A stretch of 41,387 nt of DNA from COMBO-56-21 sp041494275. Lineage in GTDB: Archaea; Thermoplasmatota; Thermoplasmata; UBA10834. The stretch's first letter is position 1. The number at the start of each line of letters is the position of its first letter. The notes under the pieces were generated by a model, which saw nothing but the letters and a program-made list of their open reading frames with translations, did no database searches and had not been told where the DNA came from. The translations under genes and the position numbers were made by a program. Below, one piece after another: positions 1 to 7,934 of this stretch. The DNA is taken from assembly GCA_041494275.1 (NCBI GenBank), contig JBGQAM010000005.1, positions 1-41,387 on the forward strand. The letters run 5' to 3'.

Positions 1-41
1 ACTAGTGCGATTGTCACTGCCGCGAGGCTGAACAACTCCAT
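1..41 (-). CDS. Phosphate permease (PiT family), N-terminal fragment, cut by window edge
   Basis: An ATG on the minus strand at 41-39 opens a frame of 13 codons that runs off the window. The peptide begins MELFSLAAVTIAL, which looks like the start of a first membrane segment. It lies 10 bases downstream of the stop of the DUF47 gene on the same strand. In many archaea and bacteria a DUF47/PhoU-like gene directly precedes a PiT-type low-affinity inorganic phosphate transporter gene, and the call rests on that context. With so few residues the sequence alone cannot identify the family; any membrane protein is possible. Confidence 0.4.
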   Translation of the reverse strand, partial: MELFSLAAVTIAL

Positions 42-51
42 CAGAATGCCT

Positions 52-681
52 CTATGAGTTCTTCATGAAGACGTCTTTTATCACGTCGGCTGCATCCTCG
101 CACTTGTCTGTCGCCTCTTCCAAGTATTCGTATATCTCCTTTAGCTTGATGATGTCCACGGCATTGTACTTCTTGAATAGCTCGGCGACCGCCACATGCG
201 TTATGTCGTCTCCCGTGTTCTCCAGCCTGTTTATCTCGATACAGTGATTGAGTATCTCGTTCTTCTTCTTGAAGTTCTTGAGGTCTTTGACGGCGTGGTT
301 GACCTCCCTTGAAGAGGTGACGATCACCTCAGTGAGCTTGATCATGTCGGGTGGGATCGACTTGATCTCGTACGACCACATCCGATGAGACGCAGCCTCG
401 ACATAGTCGAGGATGTCATCGAGTCTCGATGTGAGCTTGGATATGTCCTCCTGGTCGATCGGCAGGACAAATGTCTTCGTCAACGCCTCCGCAATCGTGT
501 GCACCATCTCGTCGCCCTTGTGCTCAATATCCTTGATCTTGTCCCGCTTCTGGGCGACATTGTCGAAGTTCTTGACCATGTCGAGCAGCGCTTCCGAACC
601 CTCCAATACTATGTCCGCCTGCTGCTCCAGCATGTCGAAAAAGTGCTTCGACTGCGGTATGATCCACTCTTTGAAGCCCAT
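52..681 (-). CDS. DUF47 / PhoU-like phosphate transport regulator
   Basis: A 209-residue, all-helical, charged protein with two repeats of an acidic metal-binding type motif (EHKGDE near residue 53 and ENTGDD near residue 154), the pattern of the DUF47 (PhoU_div) family. Members of this family are cytoplasmic and are thought to modulate the adjacent PiT phosphate permease; that role is from family knowledge and not shown here. The ATG at 681 has a purine-rich Shine-Dalgarno stretch (GGGGGA on the minus strand at 696-691) and a TATA-like box at 720-727, so the start is well supported. The probable permease gene follows after 10 bases and is likely co-transcribed. Confidence 0.88.
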   Translation of the reverse strand: MGFKEWIIPQSKHFFDMLEQQADIVLEGSEALLDMVKNFDNVAQKRDKIKDIEHKGDEMVHTIAEALTKTFVLPIDQEDISKLTSRLDDILDYVEAASHRMWSYEIKSIPPDMIKLTEVIVTSSREVNHAVKDLKNFKKKNEILNHCIEINRLENTGDDITHVAVAELFKKYNAVDIIKLKEIYEYLEEATDKCEDAADVIKDVFMKNS

Positions 682-719
682 CCTATGTGCTCCCCCTTGA
701 ACCGAGATAATTCAATGCG

Positions 720-727
720 ATTATAAA
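720..727 (-). promoter_or_regulatory. TATA-like box of the DUF47 gene
   Basis: On the minus strand the sequence TTTATAAT lies about 40 bases upstream of the DUF47 ATG. An archaeal transcript would start near 697, leaving a short leader that contains the GGGGGA ribosome binding site. Position and composition only; no experimental support. Confidence 0.5.
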
Positions 728-820
728 CTCTTGTGGATGCGACACGCAGGCTGTACTGTGAGGTCCGAAATCGACTTCAATGGCCGGTAGATAGGCGGTC
801 TTCCGCAAACGGACAACAAG

Positions 821-829
821 CTTTTATTT
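821..829 (+). promoter_or_regulatory. TATA-like box for the phosphohexomutase gene
   Basis: CTTTTATTT is centred 28 bases upstream of the ATG at 853, the spacing expected for a leaderless archaeal transcript. It therefore favours 853 over the longer upstream reading frame (start at 733), whose extra 40 residues would be translated across this promoter. Confidence 0.6.
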
Positions 830-852
830 GGGATTCGAGCATCAGTGGTTCG

Positions 853-2223
853 ATGGCTGAGGAAGGGAAGACACCGAGGTTGTTTGGAACGAACGGCGTC
901 AGAGGAGTCGTGAATTCGAGGGAAATGGACCCTTTATTCGCGATGAGACTCGGCATGGCGATTGGCACGTTCATGAAAGGCCCAGTCATGATTGGAACCG
1001 ACGCGCGGACGTCCAACGAAATGATCAAATCGGCATGTGCGTCCGGTCTTATGGCTACAGGCTGCAACGTGCTGGATTGCGGCATCATACCTACTCCGAC
1101 GCTGCAGTATGCAGTGAAGACCGGCAAGGTCGCGGGGGGAGTGGTCATCACAGCCTCCCACAATCCTCCCGAATTCAACGGAGTCAAGGCAATCGACAAT
1201 GACGGCACTGAAATGGATAGAGAGAATGAGGAATCCATCGAGAAGATCTATCACGAAGGCAGCTTCGTCAGATCGGACTGGACCAGAATCGGAAGGCTCG
1301 CAGCTCACGCGACGGCCGTCGAGCGATACATCGGCGGGATCATCTCGAAGGTTGATGTTCCAGCTATCAGAAGGGCCAATCTCAGAGTTGCCGTCGATTG
1401 CAGCAACGGCGCAGCAAGCTTAGTGACTCCGCGGTTGCTGGAGAGGCTGGGCGTGAGATATGTCACACTCAACGCGGACCCCAACGGTGCGTTCCCGGGG
1501 CACAACAGTGAACCTACACCCGAGAACACGAAGGACTTGGTCGAGTTGGTGAAGTCCGGGAAATTTGACTTCGGTTTCGTCCACGACGGAGATGCGGACC
1601 GAACCATATTCGTCGATGAGAACGGGAGATACCTCTACGGGGACAGGAGCTTGGCCATTGTGGCAAAGTACGTCTGCTCCCAGAAGAAAGGAAGGCTCGT
1701 GGTCACAACTGTCGGCGGTTCCATGTGCATCGAGGACGCAGTCAGGATGGCTGGAGGATCGGTCATCTACACTAAGGTCGGGTCCCCGATTGTCGCGAGA
1801 GCGATGATGGATAAGGGAGGTGCTTTCGGGGGAGAGGAGAACGGAGGTCTCATCTTTGCTGAGTTCCAGTATTGCAGGGACGGAGCGATGGCGGCCGCCA
1901 AGATGCTCGAAATAGTCGCCAAGGAGGGAAAGCTCTCGGAAGTGAACGACCGCATCCCTCAGTACAGTCAGTGCAAAGTGAAGACCGCATGCCCCGACGA
2001 GAGTAAGCAGAGAGTATTGACTGAGCTGTCTTCATCCGCGGAAGGCAGGAGGATCGACACGACTGACGGCGTAAAGATATTCTTCGACGAGGGCTGGGTC
2101 TTGCTCAGGCCTTCTGGCACCGAACCGATATTCAGGATCTACTCCGAATCAAAAACGAAGGCGAAGGCCGAACAGCTGGCGGAAGAATACAAGAAGCGCG
2201 TTGAGAAGATCATTCGAGGTTGA
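853..2223 (+). CDS. glmM: Phosphoglucosamine mutase / phosphohexomutase
   Basis: A 456-residue alpha-D-phosphohexomutase. The visible signatures are the phosphoserine loop TASHNPPEFNG (about residue 100), the Mg-binding loop DGDADRT, the sugar-recognition loop GGEENGG and the C-terminal phosphate-binding RPSGTEP. The enzyme interconverts hexose or hexosamine 1- and 6-phosphates; the N-terminal LFGTNGVRG is typical of GlmM and archaeal GlmM/PGM/PMM homologues, so glucosamine-1-phosphate formation for UDP-GlcNAc synthesis is most likely. A phosphomannomutase/phosphoglucomutase role cannot be excluded, as archaeal members are often multispecific. The frame is open upstream to 733, but the family N-terminus and the TATA-like box at 821-829 support the ATG at 853. 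Divergent from the DUF47 gene. Confidence 0.85.
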   Translation: MAEEGKTPRLFGTNGVRGVVNSREMDPLFAMRLGMAIGTFMKGPVMIGTDARTSNEMIKSACASGLMATGCNVLDCGIIPTPTLQYAVKTGKVAGGVVITASHNPPEFNGVKAIDNDGTEMDRENEESIEKIYHEGSFVRSDWTRIGRLAAHATAVERYIGGIISKVDVPAIRRANLRVAVDCSNGAASLVTPRLLERLGVRYVTLNADPNGAFPGHNSEPTPENTKDLVELVKSGKFDFGFVHDGDADRTIFVDENGRYLYGDRSLAIVAKYVCSQKKGRLVVTTVGGSMCIEDAVRMAGGSVIYTKVGSPIVARAMMDKGGAFGGEENGGLIFAEFQYCRDGAMAAAKMLEIVAKEGKLSEVNDRIPQYSQCKVKTACPDESKQRVLTELSSSAEGRRIDTTDGVKIFFDEGWVLLRPSGTEPIFRIYSESKTKAKAEQLAEEYKKRVEKIIRG

Positions 2224-2226
2224 CTG

Positions 2227-3087
2227 TTACTTCCTAGGCTGCATCGATTTCCATTTTACGGCCATGACCTCGCGCATCATCCTAGCACCGAGTATCGATG
2301 TGTTACCGTTGTCATACGGGGGGCATATCTCGACGACATCGAACCCCACCAAACGGTCACCCAATCTGTTGATCACGTAGCGGACGTCCCAAGGGGTCAG
2401 TCCGAATGGCTCGGGCGTGCCCGTGCCGGGGGCGTAGGACGGGTCTATCCCGTCAATGTCCAGGGATAGATAGATGCGTTTCCTTTTCAGTTTGGCCAGC
2501 ATCTCATCGAAGACCTTCTCAGTGCCTTCCTTGTGGATCCTGAACGCATCTGCGTACAACGCCTCGTCGACCTTCTCATCAGCTGATATTGAGCGGACGC
2601 CGAATGCGAACGCATTTCCTTTCCCCACATGGTCAACAATGCGCCTGTGCGCGCAAGCGTGGCTGTTCTTGAGACCCTGATACTCGTCCCTGAAATCGAG
2701 GTGGGCATCGATCGTGATGACTGCGATGTCTTCGAACGCCCTGACGACAGGCGGCGATATCGAGTGCTCTCCACCGATGAACATCGGGAACTTGCCGGCA
2801 GAGACGATCCGCCTGGCCTCTTCGTTCACGGACTCGACCATGTCGTCCACCGAACCTTCCTCATATAGATCGCCTGCGTCGTGGACGGCGATGTCATCGA
2901 ACGTTATCCCGTGTTCGAAATTCTCCTTCTCGAATGTCTGCGAAGTCTCTCTGACCGTGGTCGGAGCGAACCTAGTGCCGCTCCTGTATGTCGTGGTCTT
3001 GTCGAATGGTACGCCTACGATGACGAACTTTGAGTCTTCAAAGGAAGACATTGCATCCGCGTATCTCAGCATGCCGCGGATTGGCAT
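2227..3087 (-). CDS. speB: Agmatinase (ureohydrolase family)
   Basis: A 286-residue arginase/agmatinase-family enzyme. All binuclear Mn-binding motifs are present: GGEHS, DAHLDFR and SLDIDGIDP. It would cleave agmatine to putrescine and urea in the cytosol, the usual archaeal route to polyamines. The start was set at the ATG at 3087, two bases after the aIF5A stop, preceded by GGGTG; upstream sequence in this frame is low-quality and overlaps aIF5A. The close coupling with aIF5A makes sense because the hypusine of aIF5A is made from spermidine. Substrate specificity (agmatine rather than guanidino acids or arginine) is inferred from context. Confidence 0.9.
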   Translation of the reverse strand: MPIRGMLRYADAMSSFEDSKFVIVGVPFDKTTTYRSGTRFAPTTVRETSQTFEKENFEHGITFDDIAVHDAGDLYEEGSVDDMVESVNEEARRIVSAGKFPMFIGGEHSISPPVVRAFEDIAVITIDAHLDFRDEYQGLKNSHACAHRRIVDHVGKGNAFAFGVRSISADEKVDEALYADAFRIHKEGTEKVFDEMLAKLKRKRIYLSLDIDGIDPSYAPGTGTPEPFGLTPWDVRYVINRLGDRLVGFDVVEICPPYDNGNTSILGARMMREVMAVKWKSMQPRK

Positions 3088-3089
3088 CC

Positions 3090-3476
3090 TTACACCCTTG
3101 TGATCTTCTTTCTGTCCATGGTAATCAGATACAATATTTCCGAGCCAGGCTTCAAATCGTCCTTGACGTCGTCGGTGATAGGCAGGTGGAACATCTCGTA
3201 TGTCTCGAGGTCCATGAGCTGCACCTCTGCACCCATGATGGCGACGATCTGCGCCTGTCGCTTGTCGATGATCGGAACCTGCACCTTGTGCTTCACGGGA
3301 TAGACAACGCTTTTCTTGTTCCCGTCGAATATTCCTATCGCCTCGATCCTCGCCTTGGCTTCTCCGTGCTTCCCAGGTTTGGAAGTAGTGATGCTCACGA
3401 TCTTGCACGGTTCGTCGTCTATGACCATGTACCGACCCTCTTTCAGCTCCCTGACTTCCGCCTGCTCCGTCGCCAT
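3090..3476 (-). CDS. eif5a: Translation initiation factor aIF5A
   Basis: A small two-domain (SH3-like plus OB) protein of 128 residues. It contains the hypusine loop SKPGKHGEAKA; the lysine between PG and HG is the residue converted to deoxyhypusine/hypusine. It binds the ribosome and promotes peptide bond formation at difficult sequences. The ATG at 3476 gives the usual N-terminus; a GTG at 3497 in the same frame would add seven residues and lies about 22 bases from a TATA-like box (3514-3523, minus strand), so the exact start is open. Forms a tight pair with the downstream agmatinase gene. Confidence 0.93.
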   Translation of the reverse strand: MATEQAEVRELKEGRYMVIDDEPCKIVSITTSKPGKHGEAKARIEAIGIFDGNKKSVVYPVKHKVQVPIIDKRQAQIVAIMGAEVQLMDLETYEMFHLPITDDVKDDLKPGSEILYLITMDRKKITRV

Positions 3477-3528
3477 GAATATCACTTCGCTGGGCACCGA
3501 TAATCGTGGACTACTAAAATACTTACCG

Positions 3529-4575
3529 TCAGTGTGGTCCCTTCCGGTTCCTGCCAGAAGTGCGCTTCGGCGGAGATGGATGCTGCTTCTTGATCTCTGC
3601 TATCCTCTTCTCCACCTGAGCCTTGAGAATGCCTGAGATATCGTTATGCGAATAGACGTCCGCCCTCGCAGCTAGACATATCTTCGCCGCCAAGGCGCGC
3701 GCGATCGCCCCTCTCTGCCATCCAGGAGCGTTGTGCACGGACGGGTGGGTGAATAGGATCCCGTGCTTTGGCGGCTTGCTGCCTTCCTTCAGATGTCGGA
3801 ACATCGCCTTCTCGGCCCCCAGGAGCTGGACGGTGCCAGATGGGAACGATGCGAGCCTTGAGAGACTGCCGGCGTACATGATCAGCCGCGCGCCTACGAT
3901 CGGCCCGGCCAACGCTGTGATGTTCGGGGCGACCTCTCGCATTCTCAGTTCGATGTACTTCTCGATGCGGTCCCTCGCAGAAAGCGATTCCCTCAAGGCC
4001 GCCGATAGCGTCGTGATCGAATTGAGGTCCTCGACTGCGATATCAGAACCAATCGAATCCATCTTCAGGTTCAATGCCGACATCACCTTGTCCCTTGTAC
4101 CGTGCTCTGACACAGCTTTGACATAGGACTCCCCGCTGATAACGTTCTCAAGTTCGGGGAAGTGAAGTCCATACCACTCGTGAAGCCTCTCGGACAGGAG
4201 ATTCGTCGTCGAGAGAAGATCATCGTAGGCCCGCACGGCTTGGCCCAGATGGACATCCGGTCCGATGCTGGTCCTCACGGCGTGCTTGGCCAGCGCGATG
4301 GTCGCCTCTCTGTATAGGTCAAGTGAAAATCCGTAGTCCTCTGGTTTTATGAACGAAGAGTCGAACTTGACCTTCTTGCCGTACTCTGCCAGCCTTCGGT
4401 CCGTAACCTGTTTTGCTGAGGACGCAAGGGTCAGCTCCTCCGCGAGAACCTCGCCTTTCCTAATCCCATCAAGCCTGGCGGCAATCTCATCCGGATTCTT
4501 TGGGAACAGGGAGGCCCTTCTGACCTTTCCCTCGTCGCAGAGGAATGCGCCGAACCACTTGGTTACTAGGATCAT
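3529..4575 (-). CDS. nop5: Nop5/Nop56-like C/D box RNP core protein
   Basis: A 348-residue Nop5 homologue: N-terminal fibrillarin-binding domain, central coiled coil (around residues 130-215), and a C-terminal Nop domain with the RNA-binding segment around GAEKAMFRHLK and KHGILFTHP. Nop5 scaffolds fibrillarin and L7Ae on C/D box guide RNAs for 2'-O-methylation of rRNA and tRNA. The C-terminus ends in a basic tail (PPKRTSGRNRKGPH), typical of RNA-binding extensions. In many archaea fibrillarin is the next gene; no fibrillarin gene is present here, so the pair is split. It ends about 50 bases upstream of the aIF5A start and follows the MtnA-like gene on the same strand. Confidence 0.92.
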   Translation of the reverse strand: MILVTKWFGAFLCDEGKVRRASLFPKNPDEIAARLDGIRKGEVLAEELTLASSAKQVTDRRLAEYGKKVKFDSSFIKPEDYGFSLDLYREATIALAKHAVRTSIGPDVHLGQAVRAYDDLLSTTNLLSERLHEWYGLHFPELENVISGESYVKAVSEHGTRDKVMSALNLKMDSIGSDIAVEDLNSITTLSAALRESLSARDRIEKYIELRMREVAPNITALAGPIVGARLIMYAGSLSRLASFPSGTVQLLGAEKAMFRHLKEGSKPPKHGILFTHPSVHNAPGWQRGAIARALAAKICLAARADVYSHNDISGILKAQVEKRIAEIKKQHPSPPKRTSGRNRKGPH

Positions 4576-4640
4576 CTCGGACTGTATCCTGAACTTGGGT
4601 AAAAAGCCTGCCGGGGGGCATTCTTGAGCAAAGGCAACCT

Positions 4641-5633
4641 CTATCTTCTGAGCTCGCCGAATTTTCCTGGTGCAAAAATCCCTTTCTCAGTGACGAAACC
4701 CCGAACATAGCGCGCGGGCGTGACGTCGAATGCCGGGTTGAGAGCCTTCGAACCTCTTGGAGCGATTCTGCAGTCCCCGACCATCAACACTTCGTCCTCG
4801 GACCGCTCCTCAATGACAATCTCCTTGCCCGTCTTGATGTTCCGGTCGAATGTGCTCACCGGCGCAGCAACATAGAACGGGACCCAGTTTTCCTTTGCGA
4901 GCACTGCCTTTGAGTATGTGCCTATCTTGTTGGCAAAGTCCCCGTTCCGCGCGATCCTGTCCGCCCCAACGATTACGAGGTCCACTGAGTCTTTCATGTA
5001 GTGGCCTGCGGCGTTGTCTGATATGATTGCGTGATCAATACCTTCGTTGATGAGCTCCCAGGCGGTCAACCTGGCTCCCTGGAGGCGCGGTCGGGTCTCA
5101 TCCACATACACGAATACCCTTTTGCCTGACCTGTGAGCCACCCTTATCGGCGCAAGTGCGGTCCCGAAGTCCACTGTCGCGAGCGCCCCAGCGTTGCAGT
5201 GAGTGAGGATCTTGTCCCCGTCCTTGATGAGCTTCGAGCCATTCTCGCCAATCTTCTTGCACATCGAGACGATGTCGTCCGCATACTGGTCAGCAACCTT
5301 GACCAGGTCTTCGTCGCACTTGTTGAGCATCAGATTCACAGCATAGGAGAGGTCATGAGCGGTCGGCCGAGTCCTTATGAGAGACATCGACGCCTTGGTC
5401 AAGTCCTCCTTCTTCAGCCACGCGAGGGCCATCCCGTAGGCTCCGGCTGCGCCTATCGACGGCGCACCTCGGATGGTCATGTCGGAGATGGCGTTGGCCA
5501 TCTCCTTGACTGACCTTATCGAGACTATCTTGAACTGGTTCGGAAGAATGCGCTGGTCTATCGCCTTCACAACTACTCCATCCATCCAGAGGGCCCTGAA
5601 GTCCTTCATGCCCTTTGCGGTCTTGACTATCAT
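4641..5633 (-). CDS. mtnA: S-methyl-5-thioribose-1-phosphate isomerase (aIF2B-like family)
   Basis: A 330-residue member of the eIF2B/MtnA/R15P isomerase superfamily. MtnA-type active-site signatures are visible: RGAPSIGAAGAYG near the N-terminus, THCNAGALAT (catalytic cysteine), DETRPRLQGARLTAWEL, and GADRIARNGDFANKIGTY (catalytic aspartate). It would isomerise methylthioribose 1-phosphate to methylthioribulose 1-phosphate in methylthioadenosine salvage, which would recycle the by-product of spermidine synthesis and so fits the agmatinase nearby. Related archaeal enzymes act on ribose 1,5-bisphosphate or 5-deoxyribose 1-phosphate, so substrate is less certain than fold. A TATA-like box (TTTTATGA, minus strand, about 5665-5673) precedes it. 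Confidence 0.82.
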   Translation of the reverse strand: MIVKTAKGMKDFRALWMDGVVVKAIDQRILPNQFKIVSIRSVKEMANAISDMTIRGAPSIGAAGAYGMALAWLKKEDLTKASMSLIRTRPTAHDLSYAVNLMLNKCDEDLVKVADQYADDIVSMCKKIGENGSKLIKDGDKILTHCNAGALATVDFGTALAPIRVAHRSGKRVFVYVDETRPRLQGARLTAWELINEGIDHAIISDNAAGHYMKDSVDLVIVGADRIARNGDFANKIGTYSKAVLAKENWVPFYVAAPVSTFDRNIKTGKEIVIEERSEDEVLMVGDCRIAPRGSKALNPAFDVTPARYVRGFVTEKGIFAPGKFGELRR

Positions 5634-5738
5634 CCTAGATTCGGTCCTTGAATGAGATTGAGGTCATAAAAGAATCGGGTAAGAAACGGTCTCCAAAAGA
5701 CTATTAAACCAATGTGGTGTTCATCGCCCCGCGACAAC

Positions 5739-5811
5739 GGGCCTATGGTCTAGCGGTTATGACGGCGCTCTCACACAGCGCAGATCACCGGTTCAAATCC
5801 GGTTAGGCCCA
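5739..5811 (+). tRNA. tRNA-Val, anticodon CAC
   Basis: A 73-base cloverleaf: acceptor stem GGGCCTA/TAGGCCC, a 3-bp D stem (GTC/GAC), anticodon stem GCGCT/AGCGC around loop CTCACAC with anticodon CAC, T stem ACCGG/CCGGT with TTCAAAT loop, and discriminator A. CAC reads the valine codon GUG. There is no intron in the anticodon loop and the CCA end is not encoded. A TATA-like stretch (CTATTAAA at 5701-5708) lies about 35 bases upstream. Confidence 0.95.
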
Positions 5812-5878
5812 CTCAATGACATGAGTCGCCTCGGTCTGATCCCAACTGATCGATGCGCAGAGGCAGGGAGGTCACAAT

Positions 5879-6517
5879 TTGGAGATTGATTTGCATATTC
5901 ATTCGCAATACTCTCCAGACAGTCGTTCGAAGCCCGGGCAGATCGTCAAGCGCGCTCTGGAGTTGGGGCTTGGAGCGGTCGCCGTGACTGACCATAGCTC
6001 GTGGAAGGGTTGGCTGGCAACTTCGAAGATTGCCCCAAAGGAGTTGCTCGTAGTTCCTGGCGCAGAGCTGAAGACCGAGAGGGGAGACCTTCTCGCGCTC
6101 TTCGTCCGTGAAGACGTCAAGACGAACATCTTTGCGGAGGCGGTGGATGCCATCCACAGTCAGGGAGGGCTGGCGATTGTCCCTCATCCGGGCGTCTCGT
6201 CCAGGATTAGGAGGGAGGACATTTCCCTCACGGACGGACTCGAGATCTTCAACGCCACGATAAGCGCGGGGGCCAACTGCATCTCCGCCCAGTTCGCAAA
6301 GGACCTCGGCAAACCGGGAATCGCATCCTCCGACGCGCACATGGTACTTGAGATCGGGAACGGTGCGACCCGGGTTGCCGAATGCTCTTCGCTCGAGGAA
6401 CTACGGCACGAACTGCTCAGGAAGCCGGAGGTGTCCCGGTCGACGAGGTCAAATCCACTTCTTCATAAGATGAATGCCGCGGCTCTCTTCGGCCTCAAGG
6501 GAATCTGGCAGAAATGA
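5879..6517 (+). CDS. PHP-domain metal-dependent phosphoesterase
   Basis: A 212-residue stand-alone PHP-domain protein. The N-terminal DLHIHSQYSPDS, the TDHS motif, a central HPG and a C-terminal SSDAH supply the histidine and aspartate ligands of the trinuclear metal site. Family members hydrolyse phosphoesters such as 3',5'-nucleotides or histidinol phosphate; the substrate here is not known. The start is a TTG at 5879, chosen because a strong GGAGGT Shine-Dalgarno sits six bases upstream (5867-5872) and the HxH motif begins at residue 4. The gene starts 67 bases downstream of tRNA-Val. Confidence 0.85.
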   Translation: MEIDLHIHSQYSPDSRSKPGQIVKRALELGLGAVAVTDHSSWKGWLATSKIAPKELLVVPGAELKTERGDLLALFVREDVKTNIFAEAVDAIHSQGGLAIVPHPGVSSRIRREDISLTDGLEIFNATISAGANCISAQFAKDLGKPGIASSDAHMVLEIGNGATRVAECSSLEELRHELLRKPEVSRSTRSNPLLHKMNAAALFGLKGIWQK

Positions 6518-7720
6518 TCACTTCTGTTTGAGCACCCTGACCTTCGGGGACTGAGTGCTCTGCATCTGCGTGAGGAACTCTTCGATCTTGATGATCCGGT
6601 TGTTGGTCCTCGCTATGTCCTCTTTCATCGCGGCTATCGCGAGCACCAGCTCCTCGTTTACCGAATTCTTCGGCGGTTCTTTCAGTCTTTCCTGAACCTG
6701 AGTCTGGAGAGCCACGGCTGTTCTGTCAAGGTGTTCGAGCCGTGCCTCTAGATCCTTCGATATCTCAAATCTCGGAGGGCCCTTCTCGTCAATCCCTTTG
6801 AGCTGCATCTGAGCTGCTTGGACTGATTTCTCCATGTTCGTGAGCCGGAGCTCTAGATCGTGAGGAAGCTGAAGGTCTGAAGGGTGCTTCGATTGGCCCG
6901 CCATCGCGGCAAAGCCTTTGTCTATCTTCCGGTCGGATGCTGCCAAAATCACGGCCAAGCCCTTCGCGATCCTCTCATCCGCTGTTCTGTTGATCTCTGT
7001 AAGAGTCTTCTTGAGAGACTGCTCCAACTCTTCCAACTTCTTGTCCTGGATCTCCGCTCTCCGTACTATGTCAGAGAGGTCTCCGAGGTCGTTCACTAGA
7101 CTCTGGAGCATCTCCCTCTCCTTCTCGCCAATGCTAGACTGGGTTGGAGCGCCAGGGTAGTTCTTCATGGCATCGACCATGGCCAACATGTCCACTCCTG
7201 GTCCAGCGTTGAGAATCGCATCTTTGATGGGCTCTAGCCTTGCCAGCTCCTGCTCGCCAAGCTTGAAAGCACTCTTGTTGCCCTGACCCACGCGCGTCAT
7301 GCCATCCAGTATCTTCTCGAGCTGGATGACCGCCTTGGATATGTCGGAGTCTTCGAGCGACCTTATGTCCCTAACGGCGTCGCGCTTGCCCCTGGAAATC
7401 GCGTCTGCAACGGTGACGCCCTCGTGAGCATATACGGTGACGAGATGATCCACGCCTGAGAGGACCTTACCCTCGACGTAGTCCCACCCGCACTCCTTGA
7501 CCAACACTTCCATCTTCTCCGCCTTCTCGAACAGCATCGCGAAACAATGGTTCGGCATCAGACAGACCTCGATCTCGTGGAACTGGTTCCGCGCAAGGAG
7601 AGGCGGATGCTCCGGCCTTTCCTTCTTCACAGTGTTGAGATAGGCGCCCATGTAGGTATTCGCGTAGTTCTCCAGGTTCTTCTTGGAAGGCGAGACGACG
7701 GTTGGGGGTGAGCTCTCCAT
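6518..7720 (-). CDS. Unrecognised coiled-coil protein next to a small GTPase gene
   Basis: A 400-residue protein I do not recognise. Residues 1-150 look globular (FHEIEVCLMPNHCFAMLFEKAEK, then a region with YAHEGVTVADAI). Residues about 200-390 are strongly heptad-like and rich in E, K, L and Q, with several predicted coiled coils separated by proline-containing breaks (KGPPRFE, KEPPKNS). There is no signal peptide or membrane segment, so it should be cytoplasmic. It is divergent from the Rab-like GTPase gene at 7935, with a 214-base shared upstream region. An effector or scaffold for that GTPase is a guess from context; an unrelated structural role is equally possible. Confidence 0.6.
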   Translation of the reverse strand: MESSPPTVVSPSKKNLENYANTYMGAYLNTVKKERPEHPPLLARNQFHEIEVCLMPNHCFAMLFEKAEKMEVLVKECGWDYVEGKVLSGVDHLVTVYAHEGVTVADAISRGKRDAVRDIRSLEDSDISKAVIQLEKILDGMTRVGQGNKSAFKLGEQELARLEPIKDAILNAGPGVDMLAMVDAMKNYPGAPTQSSIGEKEREMLQSLVNDLGDLSDIVRRAEIQDKKLEELEQSLKKTLTEINRTADERIAKGLAVILAASDRKIDKGFAAMAGQSKHPSDLQLPHDLELRLTNMEKSVQAAQMQLKGIDEKGPPRFEISKDLEARLEHLDRTAVALQTQVQERLKEPPKNSVNEELVLAIAAMKEDIARTNNRIIKIEEFLTQMQSTQSPKVRVLKQK

Positions 7721-7869
7721 GCAATTTCCTGAGGATTATCAGCTAAGCAGTAATGAGCTTTTGCTTTGTAGTTCCAGCGCTCGATTGCATGCGCAGTCAG
7801 TGCGGAACACATGCAGTCTGAAACCCGACCTGACTGGCTAGCCCAACCAAAGGCCCGAATCTGAAAGGA

Positions 7870-7878
7870 TTATATATT
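7870..7878 (+). promoter_or_regulatory. TATA-like box of the small GTPase gene
   Basis: TTATATATT is the strongest A/T-rich element in the 214-base region between the divergent coiled-coil and GTPase genes. Transcription would start near 7900, giving a leader of roughly 35-45 bases before the candidate GTG starts. The rest of the region (7721-7869) shows no gene that I can support. Confidence 0.55.
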
Positions 7879-7934
7879 GTGTCATCCCATGCGACATTCC
7901 TGGCATGTGATCCAGAACCGTACCGTTCTAGGCC

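Noticed and set aside
733..852. Upstream extension of the phosphohexomutase
   Set aside because: The 40 added residues do not match the family, and a TATA-like box at 821-829 lies inside this segment, so the ATG at 853 is preferred.
3088..3408. Upstream extension of agmatinase over aIF5A
   Set aside because: The added residues have shadow-like composition and overlap a well-supported gene; the ATG at 3087 follows directly after the aIF5A stop.
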